6,889 nt of DNA from NCBI GenBank assembly GCA_937901435.1, contig CALGTJ010000335.1:1-6889 (forward strand). Reading direction: 5' to 3'. The position numbers and the translations under genes were made by a program. This document shows positions 1 through 6,889 of this stretch, piece after piece; the stretch's first letter is position 1; every line of letters begins with the position of its first letter. The notes under the pieces are model-generated. The model was given only the letters and a program-made list of their open reading frames with translations. It was not told the origin of the DNA and did no database searches. This DNA is from an uncultured Rhodobacter sp. GTDB taxonomy: Bacteria > Pseudomonadota > Alphaproteobacteria > Rhodobacterales > Rhodobacteraceae.

Positions 1-277
1 CTCGCGGCCTGACACGGCCAACCATCACATGCTCGGAGACGCCGCCAGAGAATTGCTACCAGTTTCGAGACACCACCCCCGCGTGTTTTCCAGCAGTTGC
101 GTCGGCAGCCCGTTGGAATACTGGGTCCAGGGCCCGGTTCTGCGCAGCAACAATACGCTGTCCATCCGCATGGAAGGGCAGCGCGAAAAACACCAAAATT
201 GCTACGGCACCGGTCAATGGACCAACGATGTACTGGTCTTTACCTACGCGTATCAATGCTAGGCTTTCGCTGATACG
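1..277. other. left-edge region without a supportable gene
   Basis: I see no convincing gene here. All three + frames stay open for long stretches, so openness says little. The best candidate is on the minus strand: an ATG at 292 preceded by a GGGG box, giving 78 residues with one hydrophobic stretch (about residues 22-41) and a stop at 56-58. Its third codon positions are much less G/C-biased than in the genes to the right, it matches nothing I know, and it would overlap the start of the + strand gene at 278 head to head. A + frame open from position 2 to a TAG at 260-262 could be the tail of an upstream gene, but its composition is not persuasive. The segment from about 185 to 270 is more AT-rich and probably carries the promoter of the following gene, although I find no clear -35/-10 pair. 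Confidence 0.4.
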
Positions 278-940
278 ATGTTCGGGCGGCATATCCCCTT
301 TTTGGTGGCGCTCTGCGCTTTGCTATCGGGCGCCGCCTGCACTCGTCCCTTGGCCTCTGGCGAACGCGCCTTGGCGCGCGATGTGTTCGGGCAAAGCCTG
401 AACGTCGAAAAGGTGCGTGTGGCAAAGGGGTTTGGCCTGGCACCACCACCGACATCCACGCCCTTGCCTCCCGTCACCGGGGGCGGTATCGCCCCGCGTC
501 CGGGCATTTGTGACCGTGTCCCGCGGGACGGACCTGCCGGGCCTCCGCCTGCCTTTGCGCTTTATAACCGGGTGCATATGATGGGACGGTTCTACAAGAC
601 CGACACCGCGTATCAATGGCCCGAAAAGGTCTTGCTGCCAGAGGCGTTGATCATGGCGCATGAGCTGACCCATGTCTGGCAATGGCAAAACCGTAAACGC
701 ACCGGATACCGCCCCGCCCGCGAGGCGTTGGAAAGCGTGTTCAACCTTGATCCCTATTTCTACACGCCCGAACAGGGCGACGGTTTCCTGACCTATGGCT
801 ATGAACAGCAGGGGGCCCTGGTCGAGGATTACCTGTGCTTCGCCATTCTGGATCCAGCCAACCCGCGCCGCACAGAGGTCCGCGATATTATTGCCCCGTA
901 TTTCGAGGTAGACCGCATCGACGCCGCGCTGTCCCGCTAG
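278..940 (+). CDS. putative lipoprotein with HExxH zinc-peptidase motif (DUF4157 / vgr-related-like)
   Basis: A 220-residue putative exported metallopeptidase-like protein whose substrate is unknown. Residues 1-21 form a short signal peptide (Arg4, hydrophobic core 6-16) ending in LSGAAC, so Cys21 may be lipidated. The lipobox is imperfect, with Gly at -3. Residues 24-47 carry a GE..LAR.VFG pattern I associate with alphaproteobacterial proteins annotated 'vgr related' or DUF4157-like. A Pro-rich segment follows (about 52-75). HELTH at 128-132, followed by VWQWQ, is the zinc-binding and catalytic motif. Glu176 or Glu183 in the later EQQGALVED stretch could be the third ligand. The ATG at 278 is the first start after an in-frame TAG at 260-262 and is needed for the signal peptide. 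It has no good Shine-Dalgarno sequence. The gene is upstream of the dehydrogenase on the same strand but probably transcribed separately. Proteolytic activity is inferred from the motif only. Confidence 0.8.
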   Translation: MFGRHIPFLVALCALLSGAACTRPLASGERALARDVFGQSLNVEKVRVAKGFGLAPPPTSTPLPPVTGGGIAPRPGICDRVPRDGPAGPPPAFALYNRVHMMGRFYKTDTAYQWPEKVLLPEALIMAHELTHVWQWQNRKRTGYRPAREALESVFNLDPYFYTPEQGDGFLTYGYEQQGALVEDYLCFAILDPANPRRTEVRDIIAPYFEVDRIDAALSR

Positions 941-962
941 GCTTTTCACGGCTTGGTCGGTT

Positions 963-991
963 TTGACACGTTTTGCGTCGGCTTGTCTGTG
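963..991 (+). promoter_or_regulatory. candidate sigma-70 promoter for the dehydrogenase gene
   Basis: TTGACA at 963-968 is a perfect -35 box. A 17-base spacer leads to TCTGTG at 986-991, which is a poor -10 box. The position, about 65 bases before the ATG at 1057 and just past the end of the lipoprotein gene, fits an independent promoter. The weak -10 leaves room for doubt. Confidence 0.35.
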
Positions 992-1043
992 CGTCCCGGT
1001 CCGGTAATCTGCACATTGCCACAAAGTTCCTCAGTCCCCTTGC

Positions 1044-1047
1044 GGAG
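1044..1047 (+). promoter_or_regulatory. ribosome binding site that decides the dehydrogenase start
   Basis: GGAG lies 9 bases before the ATG at 1057. The reading frame is open further upstream to a TTG at 973, but the extra 28 residues are not family-like, and the dinucleotide-binding fold begins right after the ATG (MKTNVKALVIGGG). The TTG would also lie inside the candidate promoter. Confidence 0.65.
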
Positions 1048-1056
1048 TCGCACCCC

Positions 1057-3561
1057 ATGAAAACCAACGTCAAAGCTCTGGTCATCGGCGGCGGTGCCGT
1101 TGGCACCTCGATTGCCTATCATCTGGCCCGCGCGGGGTGGGAGGATGTGATGCTGCTGGAACGGGACGAGTTGACCTCTGGGTCCACATGGCACGCGGCT
1201 GGGTTGCTGCCGCTATTCAACATGTCCTATGCGACGACCCATATCCACAAGTATTCGGTCGACTTCTACAAGACGCTAGAGGCAGAGACTGGTCTGAACG
1301 CCGGGTTTGCGGTGGTCGGCAACCTGCGCCTGGCGCAGACGGATGCGCGGATGGACGAGTATATGCTTTATGCCTCGACCGCCGAAACCTGTGATGTGCC
1401 CTATGTCTTTCTGACGCCGGACGAGATCAAGGAACGCTGGCCCCTGATCCGCGCCGACGACCTGAAAGGCGCGCTGTACCACCACACCGACGGCTACATA
1501 AACCCTGCCGATGTGACGCAAGCCATGGCCAAGGGCGCGCGCCAGCGGGGCGTCGAGATCGTGCGCAAATGGCAGGCGGACGGGTTCAAATGGACCGGGA
1601 AGGCCTGGGAGGTGACCTGTTCCAGGATGGTCGAAAAGGGCGGCAATCTGGTTGCCAGCGACGAACAGGTGGTGATCACCGCCGAACATGTGGTGACGGC
1701 CAGCGGCAACCACGCACAGCGCACCGCCAAGATGCTGGGCCTCCATATTCCCGCGATTCCCGTGGAACATCAGTTCATCGTCATGGACCAGGACCCCGCT
1801 TTGGTCGAGTATCGCGCAAACGGCGGCGTCGAACATCCGGTGATCCGCGACGCCGATGCGCAAAGCTATGTGCGCGAGGAACGTGGTGGCTGGATTCTTG
1901 GCGTATACGAGAAAAATGCGCCAGCGTGTTTTGAGCATGGCGTACCGGACAGTTTCCGCGCGGACCTGTTCCCGCTCGCGCTGGACCGGATCGAAGATCA
2001 ATATATGGCGATGATCCACCGCATTCCGTCCTGCGAGGACAGTGGCCTAAAGGACGATTTCAACGGCCCGATCTGCTATACGCCCGATGGCAATCCGTTG
2101 GTCGGCCGCGCGCCGGGGCTGCACAACATGTGGCTGGCCGAGGGGTTCAGCTTTGGGATCACGGCGGCGGGTGGCACCGGCTACTACCTTGCGCAGATGA
2201 TGGTCGAGGGCGAGGCAGAGATCGACATGGCCTCGCTCGATCCCAAACGGTTCGGGCACGATTGGATGACCACCGAATATGCCGCGCGCAAGAACGAGGA
2301 ATGCTATGACCACGTATATATCCTGCACCACCCCGACGAGGAACGGCCCGCCTGCCGGCCCCTGCGCACCAATCCGGCCTATGACCGGCAGAAGGCGCGG
2401 GGCGCGCAGTTCGGTTGCGTGAACGGGTGGGAGCGGCCGAATTATTTCGGGCCGCTGGATGCGCCCGAAAGCTTTGACCATGACGCGCGATCTTTCCGGC
2501 GTGGTGGCTGGTGGCAGTATGCCAAGGCCGAGGCAGAGGCTATACGGTCCGGCGTCGGCATGATCGACGCCTCTACCTTCGCCAAGCACAGGCTGCTCGG
2601 AAACGGAGCGACCGCGTTCCTTAACTGGTTCGCGACCAACATGGCCCCCAATGTCGGACGCATCAACCTGACCTATGCCCTGACCGAGGCCGGGACGACG
2701 CATACGGAATACACCACGCTCCGGCTTGGTTACGGTGATTATTACCTGTTCAGCGCCGGTGGCTGGCACACCTATGATGCCGACTACCTGCGCCGGGCGG
2801 TGAACGAGTGCCAGGATGAATTCGGCCCGCTGCTTTTGCAGGACGTCACCACCCAGACCGGGGTTTTCGCCATCGCGGGTCCGAAATCGCGCGATCTTCT
2901 CAAGGAACTGGTGCGCGACGGCGACCCCGAGACCGTGCTGTCGAACAAGCGCTTTCCCTGGCTGACCGCGCGCGACATCCAACTTGGCATGTGCCCGGTC
3001 CGCGCGATACGAGTTGCCTATACGGGCGAACTGGGCTGGGAGTTGCACCATCCGATCGAGATGCAGAACTACCTCTATGATCTGCTCTTGTCCGCCGGTG
3101 AAAAGCACGGGCTGAAACTCGTTGGTGCGCGGGCGCAGAACTGGTTGCGGCAAGAAAAGTCCTACCGCGCGTTTGGGACCGAACTTGGGCGCGACGCGAC
3201 TCCGTTAGAGGCGGGGCTTGACCGCTTTGTCGACCTGTCCAAGCGCTGCCGTGGTATGGAAGCGATGCTGGCCAAGGGCATCCGCAGCAAATGCGTGACG
3301 GTTCTGATTGACGGACCTGCGGATGCCGATCCCTGGGGGCGCGAGGCGCTGTATGTGGGGGACAAAAAGGTAGGGCGTTTGACCTCTGGCGGCTATTCTG
3401 TCGCCTTGGGCAAGCAGATCGGCATGGGCTATGTGCCGCCGGATCTGTCCGAGGTGGGGCAAAAATTGCAGGTGCGGATGTTCAACCAGCTTTGGGATGC
3501 TGAGGTGGTCGAGGATTCGCCCTATGATCCGAAGAACGCTACGATCCGAGTGGATGGGTAG
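1057..3561 (+). CDS. dimethylglycine/sarcosine dehydrogenase-family FAD oxidoreductase with GcvT domain
   Basis: An 834-residue cytoplasmic flavoprotein, close to the length of mature mammalian dimethylglycine dehydrogenase. Known family members oxidise an N-methyl amine at FAD and pass the methylene group to tetrahydrofolate in the GcvT half. Residues about 5-370 are a DAO-type FAD domain: GGGAVG at 11-16, Glu35 for the ribose, and STWHAAGL at 43-50, in which His46 matches the covalent-FAD histidine of the family. TPDGNPLVG at 342-350 and the GG-rich run that follows close this domain. A linker (FAO_M-like, about 375-440) follows. The GcvT domain spans about 440-720, with NVGRINLTY at 532-540, Glu551 where dimethylglycine dehydrogenase also has Glu, and TGELGWEL at 656-663. 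The GcvT C-terminal domain covers about 735-825 (LTSGGYS and LSEVGQ motifs). It resembles dimethylglycine dehydrogenase more than sarcosine dehydrogenase around His46, but the substrate is not proven. It converges on another FAD-oxidase operon, which suggests amine catabolism. Confidence 0.93.
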   Translation: MKTNVKALVIGGGAVGTSIAYHLARAGWEDVMLLERDELTSGSTWHAAGLLPLFNMSYATTHIHKYSVDFYKTLEAETGLNAGFAVVGNLRLAQTDARMDEYMLYASTAETCDVPYVFLTPDEIKERWPLIRADDLKGALYHHTDGYINPADVTQAMAKGARQRGVEIVRKWQADGFKWTGKAWEVTCSRMVEKGGNLVASDEQVVITAEHVVTASGNHAQRTAKMLGLHIPAIPVEHQFIVMDQDPALVEYRANGGVEHPVIRDADAQSYVREERGGWILGVYEKNAPACFEHGVPDSFRADLFPLALDRIEDQYMAMIHRIPSCEDSGLKDDFNGPICYTPDGNPLVGRAPGLHNMWLAEGFSFGITAAGGTGYYLAQMMVEGEAEIDMASLDPKRFGHDWMTTEYAARKNEECYDHVYILHHPDEERPACRPLRTNPAYDRQKARGAQFGCVNGWERPNYFGPLDAPESFDHDARSFRRGGWWQYAKAEAEAIRSGVGMIDASTFAKHRLLGNGATAFLNWFATNMAPNVGRINLTYALTEAGTTHTEYTTLRLGYGDYYLFSAGGWHTYDADYLRRAVNECQDEFGPLLLQDVTTQTGVFAIAGPKSRDLLKELVRDGDPETVLSNKRFPWLTARDIQLGMCPVRAIRVAYTGELGWELHHPIEMQNYLYDLLLSAGEKHGLKLVGARAQNWLRQEKSYRAFGTELGRDATPLEAGLDRFVDLSKRCRGMEAMLAKGIRSKCVTVLIDGPADADPWGREALYVGDKKVGRLTSGGYSVALGKQIGMGYVPPDLSEVGQKLQVRMFNQLWDAEVVEDSPYDPKNATIRVDG

Positions 3562-3580
3562 GTTAACGTAACCAAATCGA

Positions 3581-3603
3581 GCTGCGGCGCAGCGCTTTAT
3601 TCT
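3581..3603 (+). terminator. weak hairpin after the dehydrogenase gene
   Basis: GCTGC-GGC-GCAGC (3581-3593) forms a 5-bp GC-rich stem with a 3-base loop, followed by GCTTTATTCT, an interrupted T-rich run. It lies 19 bases after the stop codon. A second, smaller inverted repeat, GGTTA-ACG-TAACC, begins at the last base of the stop codon (3561-3573). It could be a rho-independent terminator for the + strand, but the T-run is poor. Confidence 0.35.
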
Positions 3604-3632
3604 CCCCATCTTCGGCTTCGCCCAAGATGGGG
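3604..3632. terminator. strong hairpin between convergent genes, probable bidirectional terminator
   Basis: CCCCATCTT (3604-3612) pairs perfectly with AAGATGGGG (3624-3632), a 9-bp stem. Inside it, GGC-TTC-GCC (3614-3622) adds three more pairs past a C-C mismatch. It sits midway between the stop codons of the converging genes (3561 and 3653). No clear T-run follows on either strand, so it may need Rho or may act as a transcript-stabilising 3' structure. Confidence 0.6.
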
Positions 3633-3652
3633 CCCGCCGCCCGGACTTGACG

Positions 3653-4723
3653 TCAGTTTCGAAATCGAGCGGGATCGAGCGTGGCCAGCGATTTGACGTC
3701 GATTTCGGGCGTTTTGCCCGCGATCAGATCGGCGGCGAGTTGACTGGCGGCCGGAGAGCTTTGCATTCCGTATCCGCCTTGTCCTGCGAGCCAGAAGAAG
3801 GTCGGGTCTGTGGCCTCGAACCCGATGACCAGCGAGCGATCCGGTGCAAAGGTGCGCAGGCCGGCCCAGTTGCCGATCATGCGGGTGACCTCGGCTGTGA
3901 CGACCTCTTGATAGCGCGCGATACCAATCGCGAGGGTCATGTCATCGGCCCAGGCGTCATGGGGTGTCGTGGCGTCCTCATCGGCGGGCGAGACGATCAG
4001 CGCGCCAGCGTCGGGTTTGGCGTACCATGTTTCGCCGGGGCCAAAGAGCATCGGCCACGCGCGCACCTCATGCCCGTCAGGTGCGGGGATGCGCGCCATG
4101 GAACGGCGGTAGGGGGTGGTGTTGATTTTGGGGATCCCTGCGAGGGTTGCGATCTGATCGACCCAAGGGCCTGCGGCGTTGATCAGGATGCGCGCCTCGT
4201 AGGTTTCGCCTGCGGTGACGGCCCAGCCTTGCGCAGTTTTGGTGATGGCGCTGACCTGTGCGCCCGTGATGATTTGCGCACCATGGCTGCGGGCGGTGCG
4301 TGCATAGCCCTGCAGCAGTTTGTCGGTGTCAATGTCCAGCGCCTCGGCGTGATAGGCGGCGCAGGTGACCGTCTCGGGATGCAGGATCGGGACCATCGCG
4401 CGCGCCTCGGCCAAGGTGATCTCGTCCATCTCCATCCCGGCCTTGTCGGCCTCGAACGCCTCTGTGGTGTCGGGTGATCCAACCAGTAACAGGCCCCGCG
4501 GGCTAAGGACGTCTGCGGCATCGTGATAGGCGCGGCTTGCGCGGTTGAGGGCGATGGTCGAGGGGCTGCCGTAGTTCTGTTCGAACAGCGCGGCAGAGCG
4601 GCCAGAGGCGTGATAGCCAAGCGCGGGTTCGGCCTCCAGCACTGTGACATTGCCTAAAGGGGCGAGACGCGCGGCGGCAGAGGTGCCTGCGATGCCGCCA
4701 CCAATGATGAGAAAATCGATCAC
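3653..4723 (-). CDS. D-arginine dehydrogenase-like FAD-dependent amine/amino-acid oxidoreductase (DAO family)
   Basis: A 356-residue soluble flavoprotein of the glycine/D-amino-acid oxidase family. GGGIAG at 8-13 and Glu30 form the FAD-binding start. GYHASGRSAA (36-45), DIDTDKLLQGY (130-140), NAAGPW (182-187), WAGLR (286-290) and GQGGYGMQSS (314-323) follow in the order and spacing of Pseudomonas D-arginine dehydrogenase, compared from memory. That enzyme turns D-amino acids into 2-oxo acids and passes electrons to the respiratory chain rather than to oxygen. Tyr51, Arg207, Tyr234 and Arg290 match its Tyr53, Arg222, Tyr249 and Arg305, which contact the substrate. Its His48 and Glu87 are replaced by Leu46 and Leu78, so the preferred substrate is probably not D-arginine. 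The start is GTG at 4723, overlapping the TGA of the upstream aldo/keto reductase gene, so the two are likely translationally coupled. Function at family level is secure; the substrate is unknown. Confidence 0.88.
   Translation of the reverse strand: MIDFLIIGGGIAGTSAAARLAPLGNVTVLEAEPALGYHASGRSAALFEQNYGSPSTIALNRASRAYHDAADVLSPRGLLLVGSPDTTEAFEADKAGMEMDEITLAEARAMVPILHPETVTCAAYHAEALDIDTDKLLQGYARTARSHGAQIITGAQVSAITKTAQGWAVTAGETYEARILINAAGPWVDQIATLAGIPKINTTPYRRSMARIPAPDGHEVRAWPMLFGPGETWYAKPDAGALIVSPADEDATTPHDAWADDMTLAIGIARYQEVVTAEVTRMIGNWAGLRTFAPDRSLVIGFEATDPTFFWLAGQGGYGMQSSPAASQLAADLIAGKTPEIDVKSLATLDPARFRN
4720..4723 (-). promoter_or_regulatory. GTGA stop/start overlap, translational coupling
   Basis: On the minus strand the TGA of the aldo/keto reductase gene (4722-4720) overlaps the GTG start of the FAD oxidoreductase gene (4723-4721). 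Only a GAAGA stretch at 4731-4727 resembles a ribosome site, and it lies close to the start. Reinitiation by ribosomes finishing the upstream gene is therefore likely. The GTG start is supported because the FAD fold (residues IDFLIIGGG) begins immediately after it. Confidence 0.6.
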
Positions 4724-5655
4724 GATTCTTCAGTGCGGTCCGTCGCGGGCGGTGGTGTGGGGGTCAGTGCGGTAAGGCGATCGTAAAGTGCATCATCCAT
4801 GTCAAAGGTCATCGCGTCCAGCGAGGGCTGCAACTGGCCGGGGGCGCTGGCGCTGATGATGGGCGCTGTCACTTTTGGATTATGCGCGACCCATGCAACG
4901 GCGAGGGTGATCGGAGAGACGCCCAGTTCTGCGGCGATCTCAGAGACGGAAACCGCGGCGCGGTGCATCCAGTCCTGACCATAGCGGGCGGTGTACATGG
5001 CATCATGGGTCAGACGACCCTCTGCGCCCTGCGCGTATTTTCCGGTCAGCAACCCACCGCCAAGGGGGGAATAGGGCACGATGGCAAAGCCTTCAGAGGC
5101 GGCCATTGGCAGGATTTCAACCTCGACCTGCCGTTTCACAAGGGAATACATCGGCTGGATCATCGCAATGCTGAGGCTGAAGTCATGGGCCACGCGCTGG
5201 GCCTTCATCACCTGCCATGCGGAATAATTGGACACGCCGATGTGACGCACGCGTCCGCTTTCGACCATTTTGGCAAGGGCCTCGTAGGTGGCCTCTAGGG
5301 GCACGCTGTCATCCCAGCGGTGCATGTACATAAGGTCCACATAGCCCATATCGAGCCGCTTCAGGCTTTCCTCGAAATCGCGGGTGATGGCGGTGGGGCT
5401 GCAATCGCCAGTCGAGGCGCATTTGGTGGCGATGAACAGCTTTTCACGCTCGGACTTGACGAATTCGCCCAGCAGGGTTTCGGACGCGCCGCCCGTGTAG
5501 CCATGCGCAGTATCGTAGAAATTGATCCCCGCCGCGCGGGTGGCGTCATACATGGCGCGGCTGGCGGCAGCGTCGGCCTTGCCGCCAAATTGCATCGTCC
5601 CAAAGCAAAAGCCAGAGATCGGGGTTCCATCGGGGGTGCGAAGATCTGTGTTCAT
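4720..5655 (-). CDS. aldo/keto reductase
   Basis: A 311-residue cytoplasmic NAD(P)H-dependent oxidoreductase with a TIM-barrel fold that reduces aldehydes or ketones to alcohols. The catalytic tetrad is complete: Asp48 and Tyr53 (in YDTAHGY, 47-53), Lys78 (IATK, 75-78) and His112 (YMHRWDD, 110-116). GVSNY at 140-144, Gln167 (IQPMYS) and PYSPLGGGLLTGKY at 194-207 are the usual barrel and cofactor-side motifs. The length is typical of bacterial members. The start is ATG at 5655; upstream I see only a weak GGCAAG-like ribosome site. The stop codon overlaps the GTG of the following FAD oxidoreductase as GTGA, so this is the first gene of a two-gene operon. The pairing suggests that it handles a carbonyl product or related metabolite of the oxidase, but the true substrate cannot be read from the sequence. 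The C-terminus is Pro/Thr-rich (TPTPPPATD). Confidence 0.92.
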   Translation of the reverse strand: MNTDLRTPDGTPISGFCFGTMQFGGKADAAASRAMYDATRAAGINFYDTAHGYTGGASETLLGEFVKSEREKLFIATKCASTGDCSPTAITRDFEESLKRLDMGYVDLMYMHRWDDSVPLEATYEALAKMVESGRVRHIGVSNYSAWQVMKAQRVAHDFSLSIAMIQPMYSLVKRQVEVEILPMAASEGFAIVPYSPLGGGLLTGKYAQGAEGRLTHDAMYTARYGQDWMHRAAVSVSEIAAELGVSPITLAVAWVAHNPKVTAPIISASAPGQLQPSLDAMTFDMDDALYDRLTALTPTPPPATDRTEES

Positions 5656-5853
5656 GAGCGTGAACTTGCCACGGAAGCCGCGCGGCGGAAAGGGGGGAAT
5701 CCTGTTTGAAGGGCGGTGACATTTTCCCCGTCTTTGCGCTCTGCCCCAGTCCTGCGGCTTCGCTCCGTTGCCTGTTGGGCACCCCCCCGAGGCCTTGAGG
5801 ACGGGAAGAAGCCCAGAGGCGCGTATGCCTTAAATGCCGCAGATCGAATGATT

Positions 5854-5884
5854 ACGTCTTGACGTGCAAAGAAGACCAAGACGT
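5854..5884. promoter_or_regulatory. 8-bp perfect inverted repeat, possible operator
   Basis: ACGTCTTG (5854-5861) is the exact reverse complement of CAAGACGT (5877-5884), separated by 15 bases. The half-site centres are 23 bases apart, about two helical turns, which suits binding of a dimeric regulator to one face of DNA. It lies about 200 bases upstream of the aldo/keto reductase start. No T-run follows, so a terminator is unlikely. Confidence 0.35.
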
Positions 5885-5943
5885 GAAGCTTGCGAAGGTC
5901 TCCGCCAGAGATCTGTCGCGTTGGGTTTGGTGACCTGTGCAAA

Positions 5944-5960
5944 TGTCCGCTGTGCGGACA
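5944..5960. terminator. compact hairpin downstream of the orphan gene
   Basis: TGTCCGC-TGT-GCGGACA is a perfect 7-bp stem with a 3-base loop, 42 bases past the stop codon (6003) of the minus-strand orphan gene. On the minus strand it is followed by TTTGCAC, a very short T-run. It may be a weak terminator for that gene; a protein-binding palindrome upstream of the next operon is the alternative. Confidence 0.45.
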
Positions 5961-6002
5961 AACCTGACTTAGGAAGTAAATGGACCAACGTCTGCTGTGT
6001 CC

Positions 6003-6773
6003 CTACGTCTCAGGCAGATTGACTCGGATGTGGTGAGTATGGCCTAGCAAAATATCATCACCAAAACCCGTGTTGTCCTCGCCAATTCTTAGCATGTGGA
6101 CGACACGTTTCCCGTCAAATCGTACATTGCAAAGCGACTGAGCAATGGCCATCATCTCGAGAAAGCAAAAATCAATTTGCTCTTCGAAATCGCTTTCAAT
6201 TTCAACACAGATCTGTCCAGACATCTTCGGCGTATGTGCACTGGAGTTGATCATGTATCTTTGGCGGACTTCGTCTATCCGCTCGTCAATGGCCTTTTCT
6301 CGCATGTTGTCAAAATGAACACCTCCGGCCTTGTTAGCCATATAACGCAAGACGTTCTCGGTCGTGAACCAAGTACCTTGCCCGAAAGCACACTTCCGGC
6401 GGAGAAAGCGTGCTGGTGGGAAGTCAATTTTCTTCGGGATTGAGAAGGCAGCGTGCCCGGGAAATCCGGCTCTAATTTTGTAGATCGAGTTTATCGGCTG
6501 TCCTGCGAGGGAAATACCGCCCAGTGTATAGAACTCGACATGGCTCCATTTCTCGACGTCCGATACGTGTGAAGCGTTGTCCAGAGCAGGAAGTGAAGGC
6601 GTAACACCAAGCGAAAATGCCAAATTAATGATGCCTTTGTCGATCAACCAACGTCGGCAAATACTAGTTGAGACATTTCGGATGCGAGATACCTCGAATT
6701 TCGTCGGGGCGGTCAGTTTGTCAATCAAAGTCCGAATGTCGTCTCTTAGCTGTTCGACAAGCTGGTCACTCAT
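6003..6773 (-). CDS. hypothetical protein, AT-rich orphan gene
   Basis: A 256-residue protein of unknown function with no signal peptide or membrane segment, so probably cytoplasmic. Residues 3-28 look like a charged amphipathic helix. The middle (about 76-130) looks beta-rich. A charged helix follows RYMANKAGGVHFD (143-155), and an acidic segment with MMAIAQSL (207-214) leads to a His-rich end (HTHH, 245-248). GGVHFD resembles a motif I dimly recall from other uncharacterised proteins, but I cannot name a family. Codon use is far less G/C-biased than in the other genes here, with many A/T third positions, which suggests horizontal transfer. The frame extends nine codons further to a TTG at 6800, but the ATG at 6773 has GGGGTG at a sound distance and is preferred. 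It lies alone, upstream of and on the same strand as the aldo/keto reductase operon, but 347 bases from it. Confidence 0.75.
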   Translation of the reverse strand: MSDQLVEQLRDDIRTLIDKLTAPTKFEVSRIRNVSTSICRRWLIDKGIINLAFSLGVTPSLPALDNASHVSDVEKWSHVEFYTLGGISLAGQPINSIYKIRAGFPGHAAFSIPKKIDFPPARFLRRKCAFGQGTWFTTENVLRYMANKAGGVHFDNMREKAIDERIDEVRQRYMINSSAHTPKMSGQICVEIESDFEEQIDFCFLEMMAIAQSLCNVRFDGKRVVHMLRIGEDNTGFGDDILLGHTHHIRVNLPET

Positions 6774-6776
6774 AGT

Positions 6777-6782
6777 CACCCC
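6777..6782 (-). promoter_or_regulatory. ribosome binding site that decides the orphan gene start
   Basis: On the minus strand GGGGTG at 6782-6777 is followed by a 3-base gap and then ATG at 6773, so its G-run ends 5 bases before the start. The upstream in-frame TTG at 6800 has no comparable site before it. Confidence 0.5.
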
Positions 6783-6830
6783 AAATAATGCTTTCGGCAA
6801 AGATACAATAAAAGCAGCAGAAGACCGTAC

Positions 6831-6850
6831 GCCTTTTTGGCGGAAAAGGC
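6831..6850. repeat. hairpin upstream of the orphan gene
   Basis: GCCTTTT (6831-6837) and AAAAGGC (6844-6850) form a perfect 7-bp stem around the 6-base loop TGGCGG. It lies about 60-80 bases upstream of the orphan gene start. No T-run follows on either strand. It could be the terminator of a gene beyond the right edge or an operator; the sequence does not decide. Confidence 0.4.
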
Positions 6851-6889
6851 AGGTATCTTCCTACAGCCAGCTTCCAGATAGCAGACCTT

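Larger units (their letters stand above)
5656..6002. other. 347-base intergenic region upstream of the aldo/keto reductase operon
   Basis: I see no gene here. A 96-residue minus frame from a TTG at 5942 runs into the aldo/keto reductase start in another frame and has random-looking composition. The half nearest the operon (about 5690-5815) is GC-rich, with a run of seven C and small self-complementary pieces (GCGGCTTCGC near 5754, TGCC-TGTTG-GGCA near 5770). It resembles the GC-rich intergenic segments often seen in Rhodobacteraceae, but whether it recurs in the genome cannot be told. The other half (about 5820-6002) is more AT-rich and carries two perfect inverted repeats listed separately. 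The promoter of the minus-strand operon should lie here. I find no convincing -35/-10 pair; TTGCAC on the minus strand near 5870 is only a possibility. Confidence 0.5.

Overview
The window looks like chromosomal DNA from an alphaproteobacterium, most likely a member of the Rhodobacteraceae (roseobacter group). The reasons are GC-rich coding with strong G/C at third codon positions across about 280-5650, a dimethylglycine-dehydrogenase-type flavoprotein of the kind common in marine alphaproteobacteria, and a small putative zinc-peptidase of a family I associate with Rhodobacterales. The taxon is an inference from gene content, not a database result.

Layout. Positions 1-277 hold no gene I can defend. 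A putative lipoprotein with a HELTH zinc-peptidase motif lies on the + strand (278-940). After a 116-base gap with a good -35 box comes a large + strand gene (1057-3561) for a fused FAD oxidoreductase/GcvT protein of the dimethylglycine/sarcosine dehydrogenase family. It ends facing two minus-strand genes, and the 91-base convergent gap (3562-3652) holds several hairpins, one of which looks like a shared terminator. On the minus strand, an aldo/keto reductase (5655 to 4720) is followed, with a 4-base GTGA stop/start overlap, by a D-arginine-dehydrogenase-like FAD oxidoreductase (4723 to 3653). These two very probably form one translationally coupled operon. A 347-base intergenic stretch (5656-6002) with two perfect inverted repeats separates them from a minus-strand orphan gene (6773 to 6003), which is clearly more AT-rich and has no function I recognise. 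The last ~115 bases contain one more hairpin.

How the genes may work together. The dimethylglycine-dehydrogenase-like protein would oxidatively demethylate an N-methylated amine and pass the one-carbon unit to tetrahydrofolate. The minus-strand FAD enzyme would oxidise an amino acid or secondary amine, and the coupled aldo/keto reductase could reduce a carbonyl product. This suggests a small amine/amino-acid catabolism neighbourhood, but no regulator or transporter is present to name the substrate. The most specific observation is that the D-arginine-dehydrogenase-like enzyme keeps the residues that hold the amino-acid carboxylate but lacks the Glu and His linked to D-arginine side-chain recognition and the active-site loop, so its substrate is probably not D-arginine.

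I found no CRISPR array, tRNA, rRNA, insertion sequence or recognisable defence system. The orphan gene at the right edge is the only part with an accessory-DNA look.
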